DNA of 64,000 bases from Nonomuraea spiralis (GTDB taxonomy: Bacteria; Actinomycetota; Actinomycetes; Streptosporangiales; Streptosporangiaceae). This document shows, piece by piece, positions 7,915 to 15,926 of the stretch (its first letter is position 1; each line of letters starts with the position of its first letter). The translations under genes were made by a program, and so were the position numbers. The notes under the pieces were generated by a model. The model worked only from the letters and a program-made list of their open reading frames with translations, was not told the DNA's origin and ran no database searches. The stretch is from positions 1 to 64,000 of the forward strand of contig NZ_BMRC01000015.1 in assembly GCF_014648435.1 (NCBI RefSeq), read 5' to 3'.

Positions 7915-8500
7915 GATGCGCTTGGCCTGGTACTCCAGGCCGATGCGGTGTCCCTGGGAGACGTAGACCGGTTTCGTGTCCCGCCGCGTGCGCAGCGCCC
8001 GGCCCACCGTGACGCCCTCGTGGACGATCGGCGTCCAGTCGCCGCGCTCCCGGCCCGGCGGCTCGTGCTCGCCCACGAACCGGCGTCTTGGCCACCCCGA
8101 TCGCGGGCAGGCCGGTCAGCACGCCCAGGTGGCAGGCCAGGCCGAAGCCGCGCGGGTGCGCCAGGCCATGGCCGTCGCAGACCAGCAGGTCAGGGGTGAC
8201 GGCCAGGCGTTCGAACGCCTCGACCAGGGTGGGCAGCTCGCGGAAGGCGAACAGGCCGGGCACGTACGGGAAGGCCGCCTTGCCGTGGGCCACCGCCCGC
8301 TCGACCGGTTCCAGGGTCGCCGCGTCCAGGACGACCGCCGCCGCCGTCACGTCGTCGTCGCCGTGGTAGTGCACGTCGAGGCCGGCCACCAGGGTGAACT
8401 CCGTGGGCCCGGAGAGCTCGACGCGTCCGCGCAGCCGGTCCTGGACGGCCTCGGCCTCGGCGAAGTCGTCCGGCCAGGGGTGAAGTCTGTTTACCTGCAC
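7915..8500 (-). pseudogene. nfi: Endonuclease V, frameshifted and 3'-truncated
   Basis: The first frame gives the N-terminal two thirds of endonuclease V, which cleaves DNA near deaminated bases such as hypoxanthine: AGLDVHYHGDDD (first metal-binding Asp), FRELPTLVEAF (Glu) and CDGHGLAHPRGFGLACHLG (second Asp). At about 8080-8083 one extra base shifts the frame; removing it restores GVAKTPFVGEHEPPG. The second frame continues through WTPIVHEGVTVGRALRT and PVYVSQGHRIGLE, then switches directly to GntR sequence, so the C-terminal helix is lost. Start near 8500 or 8509 is uncertain. Confidence 0.8.
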
Positions 8501-8665
8501 CCCGCCCAAGTTGGGGCCTTTCGTGCCCGGCCGCGTCGCCGTACGCGGGTGGTGACGTCCTGGACGCGGCGGCCGTACGAAGGAGGACGGGGGTCAGGCT
8601 CGCCGGCTGCGCCACCGCCCGGCTCCACCCGCCGTGGCGCGCGGAGCCGGGCGGCGGCCGGTCGG

Positions 8666-8971
8666 TCAGTAGGCCTTGATGTCGTAGGAAGCCGCCACAG
8701 CCGTGACATACCCCCAGGCGCAGTGCGCTTCCGACTGCGTGCCGACCCACTGCCACGAGCCGTAGGACTTGGCGGTGGAGGAACCGTTGGAGCAGGTCGC
8801 GATGGCCCGCACATAACCCGCCCCGCCGGTGCAGTTCGCCCAGGTGTAGGCGGCGTTGTAACCGATCCCGGAGCGGCAGTTGGACGGGAGGGGCTCGGCA
8901 CTGGCGGCGGAGGGGGTGAGCGAGACGGCGGCGGCCGCGGCGACCAGGGCGGCGGCAAACTTGATCTTCAT
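8666..8971 (-). CDS. Small secreted cysteine-containing protein
   Basis: A 101-residue product with a clear signal peptide (KIKFAAALVAAAAAVSLT, cleavage after PSAASA) and a mature domain of about 76 residues with four evenly placed cysteines (NCRSG, NCTGG, TCSNG, HCAWG) and many aromatics, consistent with two disulfides in a compact extracellular fold. No family recognised. No strong ribosome-binding site precedes the ATG, so translation may be leaderless. Confidence 0.7.
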   Translation of the reverse strand: MKIKFAAALVAAAAAVSLTPSAASAEPLPSNCRSGIGYNAAYTWANCTGGAGYVRAIATCSNGSSTAKSYGSWQWVGTQSEAHCAWGYVTAVAASYDIKAY

Positions 8972-9164
8972 GGCCAGACACTAACTCGCGGCGGCGGCCC
9001 TGATGCCCCTTTGGATCAGGGATGATCGTCCGGATCTCGTCATACGATCAGCGGCCGAAGGCGAGCGCGGCTCACGATCGGGCTTCGTGGACGACCGCGT
9101 CGCCGACGGCCATGAGAGCGGCCGCGGCGGGGAACTCCTACGGTCGGGGAGAAGGAGGCGCGCC

Positions 9165-9760
9165 ATGAACGAGGATGCACGAACAGGGCGCTCTCCTGGC
9201 CCGCGGAAGAACCTCGCCGTCATCCTGGGCTTGGTTCTCGCAGGGATGGGCGTAGTCCTAAGCTTTTGTCCCTTCTGGGCGACGAGGCGGAGCGGGCGGA
9301 GGCCCGGCGGGACCGAGCCGTGACGTCGTCGGCGGCTCAGCGGCCAGAGCCTGCCCCGACGGTCAGTCCCACGTCCGGCCCCGCGTCGCAGACGCCCACC
9401 GCGACACCGACGCCATCCGTCCCCGAGACCATCCCGCGCTCCTTCCTCGGCGTGTGGTCGGGGACGGTCACCCAAGGCGGCAGCTCGTACGAAGTGCGAC
9501 TGCGACTGCGGGACGGACAGCCGGGCGAGCCGGTGGGAACCATCGCATACGAGCCCTTGCACTGCGCCGGCGAGCTCACACTCCGGACAGCCTCTCCCGA
9601 AAGCCTGGAACTGGCCGAGACGCTCACCAGCGGCACAGGGTGCACGCCCGAAGGGAACATCGCCCTCGACCGCCACGCGAACGGCACCCTGACCTACAAT
9701 TATTTCCACTCACGCGGCTCGGTCACCACCACGGGGACGTTGAAGAAGACGGGAAACTAG
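9165..9760 (+). pseudogene. Membrane-anchored extracytoplasmic protein, frameshifted in a T tract
   Basis: A strong GAAGGAGG precedes the ATG at 9165. The first frame encodes a cytoplasmic tail and one membrane helix (LAVILGLVLAGMGVVLSF), then runs out at 9322. The other frame from 9266 encodes LLGDEAERAEARRDRAV, a Pro/Thr-rich linker and a 95-residue domain starting SFLGVWSGTVTQGGSSYEV. Adding one T to the T4 tract at 9264-9267 joins the helix to the linker, giving one protein of about 198 residues. The outer domain resembles serine/threonine-kinase-associated or lipocalin-like sensor domains only in style. Sequencing error, phase variation and decay are all possible. Confidence 0.7.
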
Positions 9761-9816
9761 CCCCGCCACCCGCCTGGCCGTGGCGCTCAGGCTCGATCGC
9801 CGTCCGGTCGTGGTGC

Positions 9817-10330
9817 TCAGGCTCGGTCGGCGGGTGTCCGGCCGCTGACGATCTTGGCGAAGCGGAGCGCCACCTCGCGCCAGACCGGCGTGGAGACCGG
9901 CTCGTCGGCCACCGCCCCGGCGTAGACCTCCTCGGGGTCGAAGCCGTCTGGCGTCCACTCGCGTACCCGCGAGGGCAGCACCTCGGGATGGAACTGCACC
10001 CCCCACGCCAGCTCGCCCACCCGGAACGCCTGGTAGGGGCAGGCACGCGTCTCGGCCAGCCACACCGCCCCGGCGGGCAGCCGGGTGACGGCGTCCTTGT
10101 GGTGCTCGATCGCGGGCACGACCGGCGGCAGCCCGTGGAACAGCGGGTCGCCGGCCGCCTCGGGCCGGAGCGTGACCGGCAGGCTGCCGTTCTCCGGCGC
10201 GCCGGTGTCGCCGGTCACCTCGCCGCCGGCCACCTCGGCGAGCATCTGTCCGCCCAGGCAGATGCCGAACAGCGGCACGCCCTCCTCCAGCGCCTGGCCC
10301 ACCAGCCGGCGGGCGACCGCCGCTCGCTGT
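9817..10330 (-). pseudogene. Class I glutamine amidotransferase, N-terminally truncated
   Basis: About 165 residues of a GMP-synthase-like class I amidotransferase. The nucleophile elbow GICLGGQ (Cys), the catalytic His-Glu pair in GVQFHPEV and the usual insert YQAFRVGELAWG are present. The first 60-70 residues of the Rossmann-like domain are missing: upstream of ARRLVGQALEEGVPLFG the frame loses similarity at about 10330. The earliest usable start (10302) would leave an unstable product, so this is probably a relic. Confidence 0.75.
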
Positions 10331-10496
10331 GATCGAGACGCGCGATCCCCGAGAGAACAACCGTGATGTCAGCCGCGGCTTGAACCGAACATGAGCGCCC
10401 TGGTCGACGTACGCACACTCCACGCCCCCCAAAAAGAAGACCCACACGGCGGCAGCCGAGGCCTTCACGAACCGGAGTCTCGCTCGTTCGTGAGCG

Positions 10497-10829
10497 CTAC
10501 CACGGGGTGTTAGAGCACTCGCTCGTACCGTAGGAGGTGTCCGGGGTGTCACCGTCCCATCCGCCGTCATTGTCGGCATTCCACACCCACAACCACTTCC
10601 TCACATTGGTGAGCCATACGTATCTAGCGACGTAGTGGTTACCGGTGTCGTGGGAGTGACCGAACGCCTCCTGCTTGGGGTCTCCGCCGGGGCTGTCGTT
10701 GATGTAGATCTTGCTCACGCTGCACCGAGTGTCCGCGTGCGCCGCTGTGGCCCCGCCCGTGACAACCATGGCCCCTGCCAGGGAAACGGCCGCAGCGAGG
10801 GCACCCCCTCGCCTGAGATTTCTTCTCAT
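10497..10829 (-). CDS. Small secreted protein of unknown function
   Basis: A 110-residue product. Signal peptide with RRNLRRGG, a hydrophobic core and cleavage after TAAHA at about residue 32. The mature part carries two cysteines (RCSVS near the start, ECSNTPW at the end) and many Trp, Asp and Asn residues, suggesting a disulfide-closed extracellular domain. No homologue family recognised. Confidence 0.7.
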   Translation of the reverse strand: MRRNLRRGGALAAAVSLAGAMVVTGGATAAHADTRCSVSKIYINDSPGGDPKQEAFGHSHDTGNHYVARYVWLTNVRKWLWVWNADNDGGWDGDTPDTSYGTSECSNTPW

Positions 10830-11147
10830 TTCCTGTCCCTCTACTGAGAATCCTTCGGAATTTATGGCATCAGACGCCGTTCGGCGGATCCGATGTGCGC
10901 AGCGTACTTACGGTCGATCATGGAAGTCGTTAGCGCAGCGCGTAGTGTTCCTAAGTAACGGGCGCACGGTGACCTCGCCGTCGCCGAGTCGGTCACCTGG
11001 TACTCCATCACCGAACTGGCCGCGTCGCTGGCCGGTACGGCGCCGCGGATCCGCTTCGAATGGCCGCTGCCCGGCCATGGCGACCGCAGGCGGCTGCCCG
11101 CCGGGGAGTTCGCCCGCCGGAATCGCGACCTGGCCGTCCGCACCGCG
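10830..11147 (+). other. Intergenic stretch with an unassigned open fragment
   Basis: Bases 10830-10970 probably hold the promoter of the minus-strand gene at 10829. From about 10971 the plus strand is open and coding-like (SVTWYSITELAASLAG, FARRNRDLAV) until it meets the transposase fragment near 11148. This is probably an internal piece of an unidentified gene cut by the insertion sequence. Confidence 0.35.
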
Positions 11148-11404
11148 GCTACGACCACGACAACTACCGCCGCCTGGTCCGCGAGCTGCAGATCCGCCCG
11201 CTGATCGCCCGCTGCGGCACCGATCGCGGCTCCGGCCTGAGCAAACAACGCTGGGTCGTCGAGCAGACCTTCGCCCTGCTGCACGCCTCCCGACGCCTGC
11301 GAATCCGCCGGGAGGTCCGGGCCGACATCTACGAGGCCTTCCTCAAGCTGGCCTGCGCGCTCATCTGCTGGCGGCGCTTCACCTCATTGCGTGAGCTGCT
11401 CTAA
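11148..11404 (+). mobile_element. C-terminal fragment of an IS5-family transposase
   Basis: About 85 residues: GYDHDNYRRLVRELQIRP, GTDRGSGLSKQRWVVEQTFA, LHASRRLRIRREVRADIYEA, ending LICWRRF. This is the end of the IS5/IS1182-like DDE domain including the WVVE(Q/R)TFA motif with the catalytic Glu. The catalytic Asp residues upstream are lost. Its stop overlaps the stop of the opposite gene at 11401. It differs from the transposase end at the left edge, so the two are separate insertions. Confidence 0.8.
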
Positions 11405-11799
11405 GCGGTGACAAAGTGGCGGAATTCGTTCAGGTCCCAGCCCGTGCCAGGGCCGTTCAGCGCGGTGTGCTCATCCAGTAGGGCGCGGGCGGCTGAGTGC
11501 AGAAATGGGCGGGTGGCGCCCTGCAGCTTCTTCGCCTGGTAGCGGTCCGTCGCACGTCGCACCGCTCCGTGATCCGCTGAGGCGCCACCGACCGGACCGT
11601 AGTCCAGCCACCGCCACTGCGACGCCGGCGGCGCCGTCTTCCCCCGCGCCCGGGCGCCCTTCCAGAACTGCTCGGCTTCCTGGTCCTTGTGATAGATGGC
11701 CCGCATGTACGCGCGCTGGCGATCGTTCAGCGCGGCCCAGACCTCGGCGGCGCGCTTGGCGGGAGGCATGGCCAGCACGCTACCAAGCACGAGCCGCAC
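11401..11799 (-). CDS. Hypothetical protein, possibly 3'-truncated
   Basis: 132 residues from the GTG at 11799, preceded by AAGGGG at a good distance. The segment AAEVWAALNDRQRAYMRAIY and ASQWRWLDYGP belongs to a family of actinomycete hypothetical proteins that usually continue with a winged-helix-like part. Here the sequence ends abruptly where the IS5 fragment begins, so the native C-terminus may have been replaced. Function unknown. Confidence 0.5.
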   Translation of the reverse strand: MRLVLGSVLAMPPAKRAAEVWAALNDRQRAYMRAIYHKDQEAEQFWKGARARGKTAPPASQWRWLDYGPVGGASADHGAVRRATDRYQAKKLQGATRPFLHSAARALLDEHTALNGPGTGWDLNEFRHFVTA

Positions 11800-11903
11800 C
11801 TCACCCCTTTGTCGCGGTCCGCAGGTGCTCGCCCTTGGTCCTCATGCGCGGCGGTCGAGTTCGCTGTAACGTCTGGTCCAGGCCGAGGCGGCTGACGCTC
11901 GTG

Positions 11904-12175
11904 TCAGCCGTGGACCGTGTTGTTGTTGCCGGTGATCGCGTTGCGGATGCTGCCTGCCGCGACGCTCCTCTGGCCGCTCGCCGTGATTGTTGTTGCGCCC
12001 GCAGCGGGCGACAGCAGTGCGGCGACCTGATCACGCAGCTCGGCATCCTCTCGCAGCGCCCGCTTCAGTTGCTGCCGCAGCGCGGGCGTCGCCTCCGCGT
12101 CCTCGGGCTCCGCCGCCGCGTCCTCGACGGCCTGCTCGAGCGCAGCCCGGCCCCGCTCATCCCGGCGCGAAACGA
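11904..12175 (-). pseudogene. C-terminal fragment of an effector-associated-type hypothetical protein
   Basis: An open, strongly coding-like stretch with no start codon ends at the TGA complementary to 11904-11906. It reads ALEQAVEDAAAEPEDAE, LRQQLKRALREDAELRDQVA, then ASGQRSVAAGSIRNAITG. This combination (acidic helix, leucine-rich helix, glycine/asparagine-rich tail) ends many actinobacterial proteins next to NTPase or caspase systems. An in-frame stop lies just upstream, so the first part was lost. The rest of 11800-12367 shows no gene. Confidence 0.5.
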
Positions 12176-12367
12176 CGGGTACGCCCTCACCACTGGCCGC
12201 TCATCTGCACCATCAGCCGCTGCTGGGATACCACCCGTGGTGGCGACTCCTACCTCCCCCAACCTTCGCTCCCCCGCCTTCGGCCGCGGTCAGCCCGCCT
12301 GTGCCCGCAAGAAGCGGTGCGCTCCCGCAGCTCTGAGAGCTCAGGGAGCCACCCTCGCGCGGGACGG

Positions 12368-13158
12368 TTAGCGGTCGACGGGCCCTTGCATGCGGTCGAG
12401 GTCGGAATGGGCGATGTTGCTCTCGCCGTGATCGGTGGGTCGGCGGTGGCGGTCACGGGTAGTGGCGGCGTACTCGATGAGGGCGGTGGCCAGGCTCATC
12501 GCGGCGGCGGTGCGCGCGAGGATTTCTGCGGACACGGTGCGCAGGTGGTTGCGTACGGGGGAGTTTGAGCGGGTGGTGCCGGTGCCGGGGGCGGCTGGTT
12601 CGTCCGGGTGGCGGAGCTGCTCCAGGTGGAGAAGCGTATGCGGCAGCGCCGGTGTAACCGTGGCGGGAGGGTGGCGGCTTGGCTCGACTCGGGGTAGCGC
12701 TGTTTGAGCTGGGCGTGTGCCGCATCCTGGTCTTGGATCGCTTCGCGCAGGAGGATGACGGAGCCCATGAGCGCCATCTCGTTGTCCCCGGCGCCGGTAG
12801 CGACGAGGTCGTTCGCGTTCTCGGGGAGGGTGAAGGCGGCTGCGTATCGGCGGGCGGCGTCGCGTACCTGGTAGACGATGAGGGGCCGGGCGGCGAGCAC
12901 GGTGTCCAGGTGGTGGAGCGCGTCGAGGTAGTCGTCGCTGACGGGCATCTTGGCGGGGTCGGCGTTGGCTGCGGCTCGTGCGCAGATGATCACGCGGTCG
13001 AGCAGGTCGTCGCCAGCGGCGGCGGATTCCCTGATCTCGGCTGGGATGTCGAGCTGCTCGCCGCCGGTCGGGTCCTCTGCTACGGGCGGCAGGTTGCCTA
13101 CGGCCTCGTCCACGCCGTTCTTGGCGCCGATGGCGAGGAGTAGCGCGCCGATCAGCGC
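12368..13158 (-). pseudogene. Hypothetical protein, frameshifted, fused to a resolvase start
   Basis: The first frame encodes an acidic helical protein (LLLAIGAKNGVDEAVGNLPP, EIRESAAAGDDLLDRVII, LDALHHLDTVLAARPL, NDLVATGAGDNEMALMGS). Near 12655-12665 the sensible sequence moves to another frame, continuing HLEQLRHPDEPAAPG, EILARTAAAMSLATALIEYA and ending LDRMQGPVDR. One indel therefore broke the gene. Its 5' end runs without a stop into a resolvase N-terminus, so the native start is lost; a GTG at 13113 is the only usable initiator. Function unknown. Confidence 0.55.
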
Positions 13159-13320
13159 GAGCTCGGGCCGGGTGGTGGCCCGAGTGGAGATCTTCTCGGA
13201 GAAAACGCGGGTGACGCCGGCGGCTTTGAGCGCGTCGAGCTGGGTGTCCAGGGACTGGCGGACGGTGGAGGCGCGGGCGTACCCGATCCGCGCGTGCCCC
13301 GCCGGTTCGGCGTCGGCCGC
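13159..13320 (-). pseudogene. N-terminal fragment of a serine recombinase
   Basis: About 45 residues matching the start of the resolvase catalytic domain: ARIGYARASTVRQSLDTQ, LDALKAAGVTRVFSEKIS. The nucleophilic serine (YARAS) is present. Similarity stops at RPEL, where another gene begins in the same frame. This is the half missing from the recombinase at 4486-4962, but the overlap is too short to say they were one gene. Confidence 0.75.
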
Positions 13321-13329
13321 GACCGGGGT

Positions 13330-13370
13330 ACGGACAGATCCGCCCTGGAGTCCAGGGCGGATCTGTCCGT
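13330..13370 (-). terminator. Perfect 20-bp hairpin terminator of the ABC exporter operon
   Basis: ACGGACAGATCCGCCCTGGA pairs perfectly with its complement with a single base between arms. It lies 15 bases beyond the permease stop at 13385 and is the strongest hairpin noticed in the window. Confidence 0.85.
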
Positions 13371-13384
13371 GGCGTCGCTGGGGC

Positions 13385-14947
13385 TCAGGTGAGTGCCCTG
13401 CGTCTAACGGCAGCGAGGCCGGCCGCGACGAGGACGGCGGCGATGCCTGTCATGATCGCGATGGCGGTGGCCGTGAAGGGCGCGCCGGTGATGACCATGG
13501 GCAGGTTGGGGTAGGGCACGGCGTACTTGGCGATCCGGTAGTCGATGCCGAGGATCGGGCCGAGTACCTCGCCGAAGAGGTTGACGAACAGGAAGGCCGC
13601 CCAGGAGATCGCGGCCGCGGCGCGGGGCAGCAGGCCGAAGGCCAGGACGCCGACCCCGGCCATCACCCAGGTGGCGGGCACTTGCACCAGGGCGCCGGCG
13701 AGGACCTTGCCGGGCGCTCCGGCCACCAGGCCCATGGTCAGTCCCGCGGTGGCGAGGATCAGGGCGGTTCCGGCCAGGGCGAACAGCAGGTGGCCGGCGA
13801 CCCAGCGCGCGCGGGAGACCGGGGTGGACAGGAGCAGCTCAGCCCGGCCGGTGGTCTCCTCGCTGCGCAGCCGCAGCAGGGCCAGCAGCGGGTAGAGGGC
13901 CGAGACGTAGCCGAGGCTGAGCACGATCAGCCACAGGTAGGCGTCGGTCATGGTGGCCTCGGGCGAGGCGGTGTAGCGGCGGAAGAACTCCTCGACCGCG
14001 GCGCCCTGCCGGGCGACCTCCTCGATGGAGGTGGCCAGGGCGCCCAGAACCAGCCCGGCGATCGCGTATCCGGCGATCCAACCGGCGAGCAGGCCCTTCT
14101 GCAGCCGCCAGGCCAGGCGCAGGGGGCTGCGCAGCCGGTCGGAGGCGGCCGGGCCGGGACGTTCGGGAATCAGGCCGTGACCGAGGTCGCGCCGGGTGAG
14201 CAGCCGGTAGGCCAGGGCGAGGGTCGCGGCGGTGAAGGCGAGGCTGAGCAGCAGCACGGTCACGTTGTTGTCCCCGTACGGCCGTACCAGGTGCGACCAG
14301 CCTTGCGGTGAGAGCCACTTGAGCGCGGCCAGGCCGCTGCCGTCGGCGACGAAGCGCAGCACGTAGCTGAGGCCCAGGCCGAGCGCGGCCACGCCGATCG
14401 CGGTGCGCGCGGTCTGGGTGAGCTGGGCGGCCACCGCGCCCATACCGGCGAAGACCAGGCCGGCGGCGGTGATCGCGGCGCCGAAGGCCAGCGACCCGGC
14501 CGCGCCGGCGCCGGTCGCGGCCATGGCGGCGGCGGTGAGCAGCCCGGCCAGGACGGCCGAGCCGCAGGCGACGGCGAGCGCGGCGGTCAGCGGCGCCAGG
14601 CGGCCGACCACGCCGGCGCCGACCAATTCGGCGCGGCCGGACTCCTCCTCGCCCCGGCTGTGCCGGACGACGGTGAGGATCATGATCAGGCCGAGGATGG
14701 TGTAGATGGCGTCGGCGTTCTTCCAGACCGCCATGCCGGCCAGAGTGGCGGAGGGGATCTCGCCGGCGAACGCGGTCAGCGCCTGGTTGGCCGCCATCTC
14801 GCGGGCGAAGGCTGCGATGTCGGGAATGCCGGTGGCGTACCGCTGGACCTGCCCGGCCGCGAGCGCGACGAGCAGCAGCAGCCAGAGCGGGACGATGAGG
14901 CGCTCACGCTTGAGCGCGAGCTTGGTCAGGGTCCAGGTGCCGTTCAT
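13385..14947 (-). CDS. ABC exporter permease with duplicated halves (TnrB2-like)
   Basis: A 520-residue integral membrane protein with about twelve hydrophobic segments in two similar halves. Each half carries a cytoplasmic EExxGRAEL motif (EEESGRAELVGAGVVGR near residue 100 and EETTGRAELLLSTPVSRARW near 370), a feature of actinomycete ABC-2-type antibiotic exporters such as the tetronasin-resistance permease. The ATG at 14947 overlaps the stop of the ATPase gene as ATGA, so the pair is translationally coupled. Probable function: drug or metabolite export; substrate unknown. Confidence 0.8.
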   Translation of the reverse strand: MNGTWTLTKLALKRERLIVPLWLLLLVALAAGQVQRYATGIPDIAAFAREMAANQALTAFAGEIPSATLAGMAVWKNADAIYTILGLIMILTVVRHSRGEEESGRAELVGAGVVGRLAPLTAALAVACGSAVLAGLLTAAAMAATGAGAAGSLAFGAAITAAGLVFAGMGAVAAQLTQTARTAIGVAALGLGLSYVLRFVADGSGLAALKWLSPQGWSHLVRPYGDNNVTVLLLSLAFTAATLALAYRLLTRRDLGHGLIPERPGPAASDRLRSPLRLAWRLQKGLLAGWIAGYAIAGLVLGALATSIEEVARQGAAVEEFFRRYTASPEATMTDAYLWLIVLSLGYVSALYPLLALLRLRSEETTGRAELLLSTPVSRARWVAGHLLFALAGTALILATAGLTMGLVAGAPGKVLAGALVQVPATWVMAGVGVLAFGLLPRAAAAISWAAFLFVNLFGEVLGPILGIDYRIAKYAVPYPNLPMVITGAPFTATAIAIMTGIAAVLVAAGLAAVRRRALT

Positions 14948-15840
14948 CGCTCGGCCTTCTCGCTCTCGTAGTGGCGCAGGAACAGGTCTTCCAGCGAGGG
15001 CGGGGTGCAGGTCAGGTCGCGTACGCCCACCCTGATCAGCTCGGCCAGCGCCGCGTCCAGCCGGGTACGGTCCACCTCGAAGGAGATCCGGTTTCCCTCG
15101 ATGCGCACCGCGTGCAGGTCCGGCATCCGGGCCAGCCCCTCGGGTGGGGAGGCCAGCTCGGCGGTGACCTGACTGCGGGCCAGACCGCGCAGCTGGGACA
15201 GGGGGCCGGCCTGCACCGTCCGGCCCCGGCGGATGATCGTGACGCGGTCGCACAGCGCCTCCACCTCCGACAGGATGTGGCTGGACAGCAGCACGGTCCG
15301 GCCGCGGGCCTTCTCCTCGGCCACACACTGCTGGAAGACCGCCTCCATCAGCGGGTCCAGGCCGGAGGTGGGCTCGTCCAGGATGAGCAGGTCGGCGTCG
15401 GACGCGAACGCCGCCACCAGCGCGACCTTCTGCCGGTTGCCCTTGGAGTAGGTCTTGGCCTTCTTGCGCGGGTCCAGCTCGAACCGCTCCAGCAGTTCCG
15501 CCCGCCGGGCCCGGTCCAGGCCGCCGCGCAGCCGGCCGAGCAGGTCGATGACCTCGCCGCCGGTCAGACTCGGCCACAGGCTCACGTCGCCCGGCACGTA
15601 CGCCAGCCGCCGGTGCAGCTCGGCCGCCTCGCGCCACGGGTCACCGTCCAGCAGCGTCACCCGGCCGGCGTCGGCCCGCAGCAGGCCCAGCAGGGTCCTG
15701 ATGGTGGTCGACTTCCCGGCCCCGTTCGGGCCGAGGAAGCCGTGCACCTCCCCGGCTCGTACGGTCAGGTCCAGACCGTCCAGGGCCCGGGCCCGGCCGA
15801 AGGACTTGACCAGTCCCTCCACGTCGATGGCCAGTTCCAT
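14944..15840 (-). CDS. ABC exporter ATP-binding subunit
   Basis: 298 residues. Walker A GPNGAGKST, a Q-loop region with YVPGD in place of the usual glutamine motif, the signature region as YSKGNRQKV rather than LSGGQ, Walker B LLILDEPTSGLD and the switch histidine in SSHIL. The SKGN(R/M)QK signature is characteristic of drug-resistance ABC ATPases with TnrB-type permeases. A C-terminal domain of about 80 residues ends SLEDLFLRHYES. A LAL-type regulator gene lies directly upstream on the same strand. Confidence 0.9.
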   Translation of the reverse strand: MELAIDVEGLVKSFGRARALDGLDLTVRAGEVHGFLGPNGAGKSTTIRTLLGLLRADAGRVTLLDGDPWREAAELHRRLAYVPGDVSLWPSLTGGEVIDLLGRLRGGLDRARRAELLERFELDPRKKAKTYSKGNRQKVALVAAFASDADLLILDEPTSGLDPLMEAVFQQCVAEEKARGRTVLLSSHILSEVEALCDRVTIIRRGRTVQAGPLSQLRGLARSQVTAELASPPEGLARMPDLHAVRIEGNRISFEVDRTRLDAALAELIRVGVRDLTCTPPSLEDLFLRHYESEKAER

Positions 15841-15926
15841 GGCCGCCACACTCCTCGTCTTGTTCCCTTTGGTGCTGGTCAAGACGTTAGAAGCGGCGAT
15901 CATCCGGCGGTATCGGGCATGTGCCC

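Noticed and set aside
9264..9267. Programmed ribosomal frameshifting
   Set aside because: No stimulatory structure or canonical slippery heptamer was seen; a one-base deletion or sequence error is simpler.
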